Virus record (IMG/VR): IMGVR_UViG_3300046501_000314
Location: 1 to 44,990 of that record
Reading direction: 5' to 3' (one strand)
Length of the DNA stretch: 44,990 nt
DNA from: a virus
Shown here: positions 1-7,220 of the stretch, piece by piece
Layout: each line of letters opens with the position of its first letter
How positions within the stretch are numbered: the first letter of the stretch is position 1
Translations under genes and position numbers: made by a program
Notes under the pieces: generated by a model
What the model was told of the DNA's origin: nothing
Seen by the model: only the letters and a program-made list of their open reading frames with translations
Database searches by the model: none

Positions 1-209
1 GCGTCGGCGTCTGCCTTGGGCTTGGCGGCGGCAGCAGCGGCAACATCAGCTTCGGCCTTTGCCTTTGCATCCGCGTCAGCTTTCGCTTTAGCCGCAGCGT
101 CGGCGTCTGCCTTGGGCTTGGCGGCGGCAGCAGCGGCAACATCAGCTTCGGCCTTTGCCTTTGCATCCGCGTCAGCTTTCGCTTTAGCCGCAGCGTCGGC
201 GTCTGCCTT
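1..209. repeat. 96-bp tandem repeats; left copy of the 209-bp terminal overlap
   Basis: Two full 96-bp units (1-96, 97-192) and 17 bp of a third unit are seen. Base 210 (A instead of the repeat's G) is the first to diverge. The 209 bases are identical to 44782-44990. Each unit encodes 32 residues of the Ala/Lys protein. The contig begins and ends exactly where the repeat meets unique flanking sequence, which is what a collapsed repeat in an assembly graph produces. Confidence 0.95.
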
Positions 210-332
210 AGCCCACGGCTTCGCTGCCCATTCCTGCGAAATCGTCGGATCTGCGAGATAGCGGGCGCCGTCGACGGCATCGACTTCGGCGCTCGAACCA
301 TCCTTGTTATAGATTTTCATCTTCTCGGGCAT
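1..332 (-). CDS. Ala/Lys-rich tandem-repeat protein, N-terminal part (continues at 44990)
   Basis: This is the 5' part of a gene that continues from base 44990. With the 209-bp terminal overlap merged, the protein is 115 residues. Residues 1-41 are a unique, acidic N-terminus. Two exact 32-residue repeats and a partial third follow, made almost only of Ala, Lys, Asp and Glu (KADADAAAKAKADADAKAKA...). They are predicted to form a long charged alpha helix like TolA domain II. The start at 332 follows GGAG about 10 nt upstream; an in-frame ATG at 320 is the alternative. It is the last gene of the head operon, directly after the cement gene, so a virion or assembly role is likely but unproven. 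I recognise no family. Confidence 0.75.
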   Translation of the reverse strand, partial: MPEKMKIYNKDGSSAEVDAVDGARYLADPTISQEWAAKPWAKADADAAAKAKADADAKAKAEADVAAAAAAKPKADADAAAKAKADADAKAKAEADVAAAAAAKPKADAD

Positions 333-361
333 TGGTCTGGTCTCCGATGGAAATGGCTACT

Positions 362-385
362 GCCGAGCGCTTAGTAGCGCTCGGC
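362..385 (-). other. Perfect 10-bp stem-loop over the cement gene stop codon
   Basis: The arms 362-371 and 376-385 are perfectly complementary (GCCGAGCGCT / AGCGCTCGGC) with a TAGT loop. The stop codon of the cement gene (371-373) lies at the loop edge. No T run follows on the minus strand, so it is more likely an mRNA stability or attenuation element than a strong terminator. Confidence 0.6.
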
Positions 386-802
386 GATGAAAGCCTTGAA
401 GGTGATCGACGGCGACGTTCCGCCCACATCAGCGTAGAGCCGCACCCACTCATATGTGGTGTCGTGCTGTTCGGTGATGAACGGGATCTCGTACCGGCCA
501 ATAACCGACGTAACCGCGCCGCCAGGGCGAGCGGCTGTCGCACCAAGCGTGATCTGCGCCAGGATCTCATTGGTCGAAAACGCCGACGTGGCCGCGCCCT
601 GCAGGACAAGGTTATAAACCTCGTCGGCGGATGCGACATCGATTGCGGAAACATCGATGATCAAGACGCCTTCGAAGCGGCCGGGGCCGAGCTGAAGGCT
701 GACAGCGGCAGCAGCGACCTGCGAAACGCCATCGGCGGTGACGGCAGCGGCACCATCGGCGAGCTGCATCAGGATATCGAGATTATAAACTCTCTGACCC
801 AT
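371..802 (-). CDS. Bbp16-like capsid cement protein
   Basis: The product has 143 residues. Position directly after the major capsid gene, size and the pattern of short beta segments (GRFEGVLIIDVSAIDV; EVYNLVLQGA; RYEIPFITEQ) fit the Bbp16-type jelly-roll cement protein that decorates the BPP-1 capsid. The start at 802 has GAGGAG eight bases upstream. It is separated from the capsid gene by a strong hairpin (838-855), which may adjust the ratio of the two proteins. The assignment rests on gene order and sequence feel, not a search; another decoration protein family is possible. Confidence 0.6.
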   Translation of the reverse strand: MGQRVYNLDILMQLADGAAAVTADGVSQVAAAAVSLQLGPGRFEGVLIIDVSAIDVASADEVYNLVLQGAATSAFSTNEILAQITLGATAARPGGAVTSVIGRYEIPFITEQHDTTYEWVRLYADVGGTSPSITFKAFIAERY

Positions 803-837
803 CGGTCATTCTCCTCTGTAGAAACGGAATGGCGAAA

Positions 838-855
838 GGCCCGCCGGAGCGGGCC
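838..855 (-). terminator. Hairpin after the major capsid gene (partial terminator)
   Basis: The arms GGCCCGC (838-844) and GCGGGCC (849-855) form a perfect 7-bp stem with a 4-base loop, 6 bp after the capsid stop. On the minus strand it is followed by only TTTCG, so read-through into the cement gene is expected. Confidence 0.6.
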
Positions 856-861
856 AACGCA

Positions 862-1806
862 TCAGATTACGAACGCGGCGTCAGTGATGGAGTCGAGGCG
901 GGTGATGCAGTAATCACCTTCGTCGACGATACCGACATCCCAGGAGACGTTGGTGTTGTAGAACACGCCGTCTTCCTTGGAGAGGCCCATATCGGTGACC
1001 TCGATGTTCTTGAGCTGGATGCCATGAAGGCCGCCTTCACCGAAGTGAGCGACGAACAGCGACGTGGTCACAGCTGCACCGCCGCCGCTGGCGACTTCGG
1101 TAAACGGCAGGATGACGCCGTGGCGATCCTTCGGATAACCGAACAGGATCTGCTTGCCAGCATAGGTCATCTTCGGCGTACCGACCTGATCCCAGGTCTG
1201 GATGACGAAACCGGAAATCGACGTGTTGCGCGCGGCCTGAATGAACCGTGGCAGCAGATCGAATCCGGCGATGATGTAGTTCGCGTTCGCCGTATTCTGG
1301 ATGGCCTTGTCCAGATTGTAGAGCGAAAGCGCGGCGCCACCGGACGCGCCAGAATTGTGCAGAAGGCGGCCGTTGGCGGCGGTGCAGCGCTTCTTGATAC
1401 CATTGAATTCCTTCTGGTTCACGGCGTTGTCGCCGGAAATGAAGGTATCCGTGAAGAGCGTTGCCTGACGCTTCATCTGCATGGATTCTTCCTTGCCGCG
1501 ACGGTCCATGCCATGGCGGGCAAGAATGGCCTTGTCGACCTTCAGATTGATGTCGATCGGAAAGCTGGTTTCCTGAAACGGAGCAATCCGGCCCTGAGAG
1601 TTGCCGGGGCCTTCATTGATACCGCGGAACGCCGCAGTGCCAATCGAGGTTTCGCGATAGCCCTCGAAGGCCGCGCCCGAGAAGCCCTCGAACGGCAGAA
1701 CCTGCAGAATGTCGGACTTCGCAGCGAAGGTTTCGATCAGCGGGCGTTCGATGCTCGACTTCTCAAGACCCTTCGCGTATTCCGGGAGCGTAATCAATTC
1801 AGGCAT
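862..1806 (-). CDS. Major capsid protein
   Basis: A protein of 314 residues lying between a scaffold-like gene and a cement-like gene, the standard place for the major capsid protein. The sequence resembles the Bbp17 capsid protein group of BPP-1-like podoviruses, which have an HK97-type fold with altered topology. Visible features are a long N-arm region (residues 1-100, with RETSIGTAAFRGINEGP), a helical stretch near KVDKAILARHGMDRRGKEES and a C-terminal beta-rich segment. The start at 1806 has AAGGAG eight bases upstream. It should be the most abundant virion protein. No protease gene is seen nearby, in line with scaffold-type assembly. Confidence 0.88.
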   Translation of the reverse strand: MPELITLPEYAKGLEKSSIERPLIETFAAKSDILQVLPFEGFSGAAFEGYRETSIGTAAFRGINEGPGNSQGRIAPFQETSFPIDINLKVDKAILARHGMDRRGKEESMQMKRQATLFTDTFISGDNAVNQKEFNGIKKRCTAANGRLLHNSGASGGAALSLYNLDKAIQNTANANYIIAGFDLLPRFIQAARNTSISGFVIQTWDQVGTPKMTYAGKQILFGYPKDRHGVILPFTEVASGGGAAVTTSLFVAHFGEGGLHGIQLKNIEVTDMGLSKEDGVFYNTNVSWDVGIVDEGDYCITRLDSITDAAFVI

Positions 1807-1827
1807 GTAAGTCTCTCCTTATGGCCG

Positions 1828-2739
1828 TCACTTCTTTGAAGCTTGGCGGGCATAGTTGATGCGAGCGGAGGGAGACATCTTGTCCCACTCTTCATCGCTG
1901 ATTTCCTTCTTTCCGACATCGCGACCAGCGCCGGGCGTGCCCGGAACATCACCCCTGTTGACCGACATCAGCTTTTCGAAAGCCTCGATATGCTTTGCGG
2001 TGAACAACATGCCCTTCAGGGCGTTGCCGAGTTCCGGGCCGACTTTCGCATCGACCCAGGACGTGACGGCCTCGATACGCTCCTTCGAGCGGCTTCCGAG
2101 TTTCGCGGCTTCTGCCTTCAGCGATTCGGCGCCACGATCGGCGGCGGCGATATCCATGTTGACGCCGAGTGCGAGCACATCCTGAAAGTCCTGCTGCGAC
2201 CAGCCCTTTTCATGGGCGATCTTGCGGAGTTCGGAGACGCGCGGATCATCTGCGTCAACGATCTGCTGACCTTCCTCAAGCTTGACATGTTCGGGAAGCT
2301 TGAATGTTTCCGGAAGCTTCACCTCATAGGCGTCGGCGGTTTCCGGCCGGGAAGCTTCAGCGGAAATCCGCTCCGCCCTGAAGGCAACGAGATCGTCAAA
2401 ATCCTGCTGCTTGAAACCCTTCTCGCCGTCCCAAAGGGTTTCCGGCAACCAATCGGGACGTTCCGCCTTTGCCGGCGGAGCATCGGGATTAGCAGGGGGC
2501 GGCGGGTCTCCGACTGGATTGGCTGGCGGTGTATCAACAGGAGGTGCAGGGGCCGGCGTTGGCGCCGGTACGCCTGAAAGGCCGGGCGCATCAGCCGGTG
2601 CAAAGGCAATGCGCGGGCCGCGACCAGACGCGACCCAAGCCACACTACCAGCCGGCCGGACCATGCCGTCGGCTTTTACGTGGTTTGGCGCTTGCTGGCC
2701 TGGCTGTAGTTTTTCGTTCATCGGGTTTGTCGGATCCAT
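1828..2739 (-). CDS. Capsid assembly scaffold protein
   Basis: A protein of 303 residues directly upstream of the major capsid gene. Residues 50-100 are rich in Pro and Ala (a flexible linker), and the rest is Glu/Lys-rich and mostly helical, as in podoviral scaffold proteins that fill the prohead and leave before DNA packaging. The DNA is locally low in complexity at 2470-2580. The start at 2739 has AGAGGAAG upstream; an ATG at 2721 is the alternative. It overlaps the end of the small gene at 2645-2950 in another frame. The assignment is by composition and gene order. Confidence 0.75.
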   Translation of the reverse strand: MDPTNPMNEKLQPGQQAPNHVKADGMVRPAGSVAWVASGRGPRIAFAPADAPGLSGVPAPTPAPAPPVDTPPANPVGDPPPPANPDAPPAKAERPDWLPETLWDGEKGFKQQDFDDLVAFRAERISAEASRPETADAYEVKLPETFKLPEHVKLEEGQQIVDADDPRVSELRKIAHEKGWSQQDFQDVLALGVNMDIAAADRGAESLKAEAAKLGSRSKERIEAVTSWVDAKVGPELGNALKGMLFTAKHIEAFEKLMSVNRGDVPGTPGAGRDVGKKEISDEEWDKMSPSARINYARQASKK

Positions 2740-2950
2740 CGCTATCCGCTTCCTCTGTTCGCATCGAAATTAAATCTGACGCGAATTTGCGGCGCTCGTT
2801 ATGAGCGTGCAAAGCACAGGTCTCCGATGGGCCGACCTCTTCAAGGATTCCTTGCAGCGCGGCGAGGAACGGAAGCGCTTCACGCTGACGGAAAATCCAG
2901 CGGACAGAGAGCCGGACATCCTCATCACTGAGCCGTGGGTGTTTGCGCAT
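2645..2950 (-). CDS. Bbp19-like small protein between portal and scaffold
   Basis: A protein of 101 residues. The ATG at 2950 has a perfect AGGAGG five bases upstream, and the gene overlaps the portal gene end by 26 bp and the scaffold gene start by 95 bp. The middle (RLSVRWIFRQREALPFLAAL, then HNERRKFASDLISM) matches the pattern of the Bbp19 family, small proteins encoded at this place in BPP-1-like phages: a helix, a short gap, then an (E/N)RR-x-hydrophobic segment. Function is unknown in the family as far as I know. The C-terminal 35 residues are very basic and lie in the overlap with the scaffold gene. Confidence 0.65.
   Translation of the reverse strand: MRKHPRLSDEDVRLSVRWIFRQREALPFLAALQGILEEVGPSETCALHAHNERRKFASDLISMRTEEADSDGSDKPDERKTTARPASAKPRKSRRHGPAGW
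2809..2820 (-). promoter_or_regulatory. Late motif copy 1 (CCTGTGCTTTGC)
   Basis: The minus strand reads CCTGTGCTTTGC, one of six copies of the same element in the late half. It lies inside the small gene 2645-2950 and 70 bp upstream of the scaffold start. A CAAATT hexamer follows 17 bases after the TTGCAC part. It could be a promoter serving scaffold and capsid. Confidence 0.5.
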
Positions 2951-4526
2951 TGCCGCCTCCTGAGACCTGCTGAGCAGCGCCAAGCACCTGCTGAACGAGC
3001 TTTTGCGCATCCTCCTTGGAGCGCAGCTTGATCACTTCATCTTTCACCAGCTTCTGCATCGCCTCGATTGTCGCCATCTCGTCGATGGCAGCCTGCGATG
3101 TCTGCGGGAAGAAGTTCTTGACCAGGCCGAGGAGCTGAGTGGCAATCTGCAGTTTCTGGTTATCCTGCGCCTGTGTCGCCGGATTGTTCGGCGTCAGCGT
3201 CAGGGGTTTGTTGTTGAATCTGACCTCTTGGATCTTGCTATCCGCCTTCAGCAGATATTCGAAGCGGCGATAGATCTCATACGGACCTTCACGCCAGAAC
3301 TTGGCGCCAGGCGTGCCGATACGGCGCTGCGCCCGAACCATCTCATCGGTCCACTGTGTCGCGGTCGGTGGCGTGTCGCCCTTCTGCTCTGGATAGTCGG
3401 CGAAGAACTTGCGCTTCACGCGGCGCTCAAGGTCGGTCGCGGTGTAGAAACCGATATCGGGGCTACCCATGAAGGCGAGCGACCCGAAGTCGTTGGCATT
3501 TCCGCCCGGCCGTTTCGCATATGCCCGGCCCGGCTCAAGACCGCTGTCGAAATTGACAACGCCATCGTCGGGATACCAGATAGGTGGGTTCAGCGCGACT
3601 TCGCAGGCGTCCTGCGTCGTCGCCGTGATGGTGTCGAGAACGCGCAATTCCTGAAGCGACTTGATCGCCGGCCCATTTCCCCAGGCATGCAGCTTGTCAG
3701 GCGAGAACCGGAACACGACGAGGGGAAGGCATCCTTCACCGACGAAGTGGTCATAGTGAACCTGTTTGTTGTCGACGAGGAGAACATGCACATACCGGTC
3801 ATCTTCCGGGAAATCCCAATTCCGCCAGAAGCACCAAACCACTTCAGCGCAATCATTCGGTTGGCGCTTGATCTTGTTTTCGACCGTCTGCGGCAACTTG
3901 ACATCTTTCCCGATGACAGACCGCAACGAACGGTATTTCACATGCCGAACCCGGAAACGGTCATCGATGCAGCCGTCGGGGCCGACGTTGATTTCTAACT
4001 CCTGAATTGGAACATGTTCAACCCTGTGGGGCCGGCCGGCGCCGGGAGCTGTGATCCAGAGCGCCATTGTGCCGATCGAAGCATCAGGATCCAAGGTTTC
4101 GGCGATCTCTGATCCAAAATTCGAACCATTGATGGCGGCGAAGATGGTGAGATCGTATTTCTCGATATCATCCTGAAGATCGGCGATATCGTCATCATCG
4201 GCGCCGTCGACGCGTGCCGCTTCACCAGAGGACGTGACCCAACGCTGACCGAGCGGAAAGAATGCGGCAATGACTTCCGTCGCGAAATCTTCGGAGACTT
4301 CGGCGCCGATGCCCGTTGCAAGCTCGTCGACATCGCGATCAAGCGTTGTCGTCGGCTTACTCATCGAGGAGACTTGTCGGGATAGCCGGGGGCGCGTGAA
4401 GAAATAGGCTTCGCGAAGGTCCTGCTCGACAACTGACTTCTGCGCCCTTGCATCGCCAAGACGCATGCATGCATCCTGAGAATACTCAGGCGCCTTTTCT
4501 TCCGGTTCTTGCTTGAGAGACGCCAA
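2925..4526 (-). CDS. Portal (head-tail connector) protein
   Basis: A protein of 533 residues, the usual length of T7-type and BPP-1-type podoviral portals (Head-tail_con family). It forms the dodecameric ring at the packaging vertex, docks the terminase and later the tail adaptor. The N-terminal region (EQDLREAYFFTRPRL; ELATGIGAEVSEDFATEVIA) and the acidic, Gln-rich C-terminus (residues 480-533) are typical. The start is TTG at 4526 with AAGGGG upstream, 12 bp after the previous stop; the next ATG (4466) would remove 20 residues. It follows the terminase and precedes scaffold and capsid. Confidence 0.9.
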   Translation of the reverse strand: MASLKQEPEEKAPEYSQDACMRLGDARAQKSVVEQDLREAYFFTRPRLSRQVSSMSKPTTTLDRDVDELATGIGAEVSEDFATEVIAAFFPLGQRWVTSSGEAARVDGADDDDIADLQDDIEKYDLTIFAAINGSNFGSEIAETLDPDASIGTMALWITAPGAGRPHRVEHVPIQELEINVGPDGCIDDRFRVRHVKYRSLRSVIGKDVKLPQTVENKIKRQPNDCAEVVWCFWRNWDFPEDDRYVHVLLVDNKQVHYDHFVGEGCLPLVVFRFSPDKLHAWGNGPAIKSLQELRVLDTITATTQDACEVALNPPIWYPDDGVVNFDSGLEPGRAYAKRPGGNANDFGSLAFMGSPDIGFYTATDLERRVKRKFFADYPEQKGDTPPTATQWTDEMVRAQRRIGTPGAKFWREGPYEIYRRFEYLLKADSKIQEVRFNNKPLTLTPNNPATQAQDNQKLQIATQLLGLVKNFFPQTSQAAIDEMATIEAMQKLVKDEVIKLRSKEDAQKLVQQVLGAAQQVSGGGNAQTPTAQ

Positions 4527-4537
4527 TGGCCGACCCC

Positions 4538-4690
4538 TTACGAGGTTGCGCCGGCAAGAGACTGCCGGGCGCCGAAGATTCGGACGGACTGGTTTGTCTT
4601 GTCGGCGATCTGGTCACGAATCGTATTGATGTTCTCAAGTTCGGACTGGCGCTCCTGGCGCTTCATCTCGTCGCTCTCTTGGGCTTTCAT
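4538..4690 (-). CDS. Small charged helical protein before portal
   Basis: A predicted 50-residue protein (MKAQESDEMKRQERQSELEN...) that is highly charged and probably a single coiled coil, ending RIFGARQSLAGATS. Small proteins with a similar ending directly precede the portal gene in many podoviruses of this type. The ATG at 4690 has GGTGG nine bases upstream; an ATG at 4699 is possible. It overlaps the end of the 4635-5129 gene by 56 bp. No function is assigned. Confidence 0.55.
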   Translation of the reverse strand: MKAQESDEMKRQERQSELENINTIRDQIADKTNQSVRIFGARQSLAGATS

Positions 4691-5129
4691 GCTTGTCATC
4701 CACCACGATCGATCCACCGTTGCACAGACATTGCCGAAGAAAGGCATCCGGCCGCAAAGCACAGCCGCCCAGCCCAAGCAGATGAGCGACCGACTGGACG
4801 CATGTGAAAACTGGTTTCAGCCGTAATCTCTTGTCGTGCAGATCAGGCGCCGGCATCCTGACCACGCATCCCGAAGAGCTGTAGAACCCGATGAGGCGAT
4901 CGGCCTGTTCATTGCTGACGGAAAGAATGCGGATACGGCCAGAGAGGAAGCTGAAGAAGGTCCAGTTGTTCGTTGCCTCGACATAGCCGAATGCGGACAC
5001 ATGCTTGTACCGGCCGAAACTCAGCCAGCGCGCCAACTTGATATCGCTGTCACGATGGAAGACGACAAACCACACCGACGGTTCGCAGCGCTCGATATCG
5101 AACCCATCATCCCGTTGATTAGAATCCAC
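4635..5129 (-). CDS. Conserved phage protein, possible permuted papain-like fold
   Basis: A protein of 164 residues starting with GTG at 5129, which overlaps the terL stop by 11 bp and has GAGG seven bases upstream. It contains a His in KHVSAFGYV and later a Cys in FTCVQSVAHLLGL followed by LRPDAFLRQCL. The order His then Cys before a helix resembles permuted NlpC/P60-like or LRAT-like proteins, and similar proteins occur beside terL in BPP-1-like phages. The catalytic reading is an inference from these two positions only. Confidence 0.7.
   Translation of the reverse strand: MDSNQRDDGFDIERCEPSVWFVVFHRDSDIKLARWLSFGRYKHVSAFGYVEATNNWTFFSFLSGRIRILSVSNEQADRLIGFYSSSGCVVRMPAPDLHDKRLRLKPVFTCVQSVAHLLGLGGCALRPDAFLRQCLCNGGSIVVDDKHESPRERRDEAPGAPVRT
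4754..4764 (-). promoter_or_regulatory. Late motif copy 2 (CTGTGCTTTGC)
   Basis: The minus strand reads CTGTGCTTTGC, the 11-base core of the late element but with G instead of the first C. It lies inside the 4635-5129 gene, about 65 bp upstream of the small gene 4690 and 230 bp upstream of portal. GCAATG follows with 17-base spacing. It is the weakest of the six copies. Confidence 0.4.
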
Positions 5130-6720
5130 CGCGCCGCCTCGATTTCGGTCTGAAGTTGATGGTCACCGGCTGGCCGTTCCCACCGGCATTTCGATCCCGG
5201 CCGATGGCCGCCCGGCCTTCACCGGCGCCGAGCACCATGTATTGGCAAGCATCCGCGATGTCGGAGTAGCGATCCTTGAACGGCTTATCGTCGTGCCGCG
5301 ACGTGCCCTTGATGCGCTTGAAGTGATAGCCGCCCTCGCAGGCTACCTTCAGCGTCCGGCAATTTACGCCGCAGACCAAGAAGCGCGGGCCGCCGTTGAC
5401 CATCGTGATCATGGCGTACTCGACCGCCTCGATGCGCGTCTGAATGTGATTGTTCTTCACGGGCGCGGCGCGAACCGGCATGCCAAAGGATGCGAAAATA
5501 TCATAGGCTGTGGTTTCGTCGGACTGCGTTCCGTCATCACCCTTCGGATCGCCAAAGAACTCAACCGAATAGCCTTCGCGCCCTTCGCGCCCGCGCGCCA
5601 CATGCCATTCACCAAGACGGCGATCGAGGAGCTGCTTGACCAGGGGTGCGAAGATCGAGGCGCCGACGCCGCGGCCCGCGATCTCGGCGAAGATCCGCCA
5701 GCGATTGTTGACCAACTGCCCGACCACACATGCGGGATTGCGCCCGAAGTCCAGCCCGACATAGACCGGCCAGCCAGGAATTGGCTCTAGCGCGGTTTTC
5801 GAAACATGGGAGTCGGAACTGAATTGCCCCCACACCGGTTTGCCATCGACGAACACCGTGATCTTGTTCAAGACGCGGCTATCGATCCATTGCTTCGTCT
5901 TGCCCTTGATCTTTTCCGCGTAATAGCCTGGCTTCAGCCATTTCGTGTTTTCCGCCAGCGGGTTCATACGATAGCCGGTCAGCATGCCGGCGGCGTCCTT
6001 GATTTCCAACATAGCCGGCGGCTGCACATGATACGCCCAGGTGTCCGGCCTTTGGAAAGACAGCCTTTCCTCTTCCGTCCAGTCTTCCGGCAAGGGGACC
6101 TCGCCCATCATCAGCGGAATGAAATGATCCTCACGCGGCGCGTTCATATCCGCCAGCACACCGTCCCACGTCGCCCCGCCGTCCTTCACTGCCGGATAAC
6201 GGCCGGTTCGGCTCTCGGCCTCATCCAAGATCGCCTTGTCGATGAATTCAAGCTCGTTGAACCAGATCCCGGTAAACTCGAACGATCGCAGCTTTCGAAT
6301 GTCGTCTTCGCTGTCGAGCGCCAGGAAGATGATTTCCATCTCCACATCGCCGATCCGGATCATGTGCCGGAAAGGCCGATCCCAATAGAACCGGCCATAC
6401 ATATTCTCGGGAAACCAATCGAGCCAGGATTTGACTGTCGTGTTCTTCAGATCGGGGAAGGTGTTGCGCACCACGGCCCAGCGCGTCTTGCGCACGCCGT
6501 CGCTGTTCGGTCGCTGCTCGCACGAGATCGACCACATCTTCATGATGCAGGCCGTCGACGTGCCCGACCCGATTGAGCCACGAATAATCGAAACGTGCTT
6601 CCGGCACTCAAGGAAATCCATGAGCACGGCGCCGTCCGGCTCATAGATCTTGCGCCCGGCCTCATCCAGTTCGATTTTTGGAAGATCCGGCGGCCGATCA
6701 GGCTCGATCACATCAAGCAT
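5119..6720 (-). CDS. terL: Terminase large subunit (ATPase and nuclease)
   Basis: A protein of 533 residues that cuts and pumps DNA into the prohead. The ATPase part shows a Walker A-like RGSIGSGTSTA (residues 47-57), with Thr54 in the place of the usual Lys, and a Walker B-like TGIWFNELEF with the catalytic Glu. The nuclease part has VYVGLDFGRNPA, then EFFGDPKGDDG and KDRYSDIADACQYM, giving the usual three acidic positions of the RNase H-like domain. The ATG at 6720 has GAGGT upstream and follows the previous stop by 2 bp. The family fits podoviral terminases of the BPP-1 type. Confidence 0.93.
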   Translation of the reverse strand: MLDVIEPDRPPDLPKIELDEAGRKIYEPDGAVLMDFLECRKHVSIIRGSIGSGTSTACIMKMWSISCEQRPNSDGVRKTRWAVVRNTFPDLKNTTVKSWLDWFPENMYGRFYWDRPFRHMIRIGDVEMEIIFLALDSEDDIRKLRSFEFTGIWFNELEFIDKAILDEAESRTGRYPAVKDGGATWDGVLADMNAPREDHFIPLMMGEVPLPEDWTEEERLSFQRPDTWAYHVQPPAMLEIKDAAGMLTGYRMNPLAENTKWLKPGYYAEKIKGKTKQWIDSRVLNKITVFVDGKPVWGQFSSDSHVSKTALEPIPGWPVYVGLDFGRNPACVVGQLVNNRWRIFAEIAGRGVGASIFAPLVKQLLDRRLGEWHVARGREGREGYSVEFFGDPKGDDGTQSDETTAYDIFASFGMPVRAAPVKNNHIQTRIEAVEYAMITMVNGGPRFLVCGVNCRTLKVACEGGYHFKRIKGTSRHDDKPFKDRYSDIADACQYMVLGAGEGRAAIGRDRNAGGNGQPVTINFRPKSRRRGGF

Positions 6721-6722
6721 CG

Positions 6723-6956
6723 TCACACCTCGCAATAGACCTGGCCGCGAAGCTCCAACCCGCTCCGCATCGCCGATAGCCGCCGCTCCGCATCGCCGAA
6801 GTCGTACGCGAAGAACTGGATCGCAAAGACCGCCTCATCCATCCGATACTCCGCATGGAAAGCGAACATCTTCCGGCCGAACTCATCCGTCGTCACAAAC
6901 TGAGGATCAGGGCCGTCACGCTTCTCTCGTTCGGCGGCGAGGTCGATGATGGTCAT
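6723..6956 (-). CDS. Small conserved phage protein upstream of terL
   Basis: A protein of 77 residues (MTIIDLAAEREKRDG...). The C-terminal half (YRMDEAVFAIQFFAYDFGDAERRL, written here only in part; then LELRGQVYCEV) matches small proteins found in many rhizobial phages and prophages, where a short beta strand is followed by a DAERRL helix and a GQV strand. The ATG at 6956 overlaps the stop of the 35-residue gene upstream (TGATG), which argues for this start over an ATG at 6974. Function unknown. Confidence 0.7.
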   Translation of the reverse strand: MTIIDLAAEREKRDGPDPQFVTTDEFGRKMFAFHAEYRMDEAVFAIQFFAYDFGDAERRLSAMRSGLELRGQVYCEV

Positions 6957-7063
6957 CAGAAGAAATTCCCGCATTCATGCTCGCACACGAGCGTTGCCCC
7001 CGGCTTCAAGACAATCCTCCCGATGCGGCATCGCCAGAACTTCCAACCGATCCATGGCTCCAT
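6956..7063 (-). CDS. 35-residue Trp- and Cys-rich protein
   Basis: A short gene between terS and terL. The ATG at 7063 has a good AGGAG eight bases upstream, and the stop overlaps the start of the next gene (TGATG). The product starts MEPWIGWKFWRCRIGRIVLK and ends with CEHECGNFF, so it has three Trp and three Cys in 35 residues; the Cys-x-x-x-Cys and His in CEHEC could bind a metal. The coupling and strong ribosome site support it as real. Function unknown. Confidence 0.6.
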   Translation of the reverse strand: MEPWIGWKFWRCRIGRIVLKPGATLVCEHECGNFF

Positions 7064-7083
7064 CGCTCAATCTCCTGAAGGTG

Positions 7084-7111
7084 AAAAAATTCCAGATCTC
7101 AAATTCTGGAA
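7084..7111 (-). terminator. Probable Rho-independent terminator after terS
   Basis: On the minus strand a 7-bp stem TTCCAGA / TCTGGAA with an 8-base loop (arms 7105-7111 and 7090-7096) is followed directly by TTTTTT (7084-7089). It lies between terS (stop 7221) and the 35-residue gene, so terL expression may depend on read-through or on another promoter. The stem is short and only moderately stable. Confidence 0.5.
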
Positions 7112-7220
7112 GGGGAAATCGTGTGAGTGAGGGAGGAACGGAAACTTGGCCGCCCGATTTTGCCCCCACCCCCTCCAATGGGCATTTCTGGTGAACAAAG
7201 GGGGTACGGGGTGGCGTTCC

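Noticed and set aside
16-261. Ala/Ser-rich reading frame on the plus strand over the 96-bp repeats
   Set aside because: It is the antisense image of the repeat gene, which has a start, ribosome site and stop on the minus strand.
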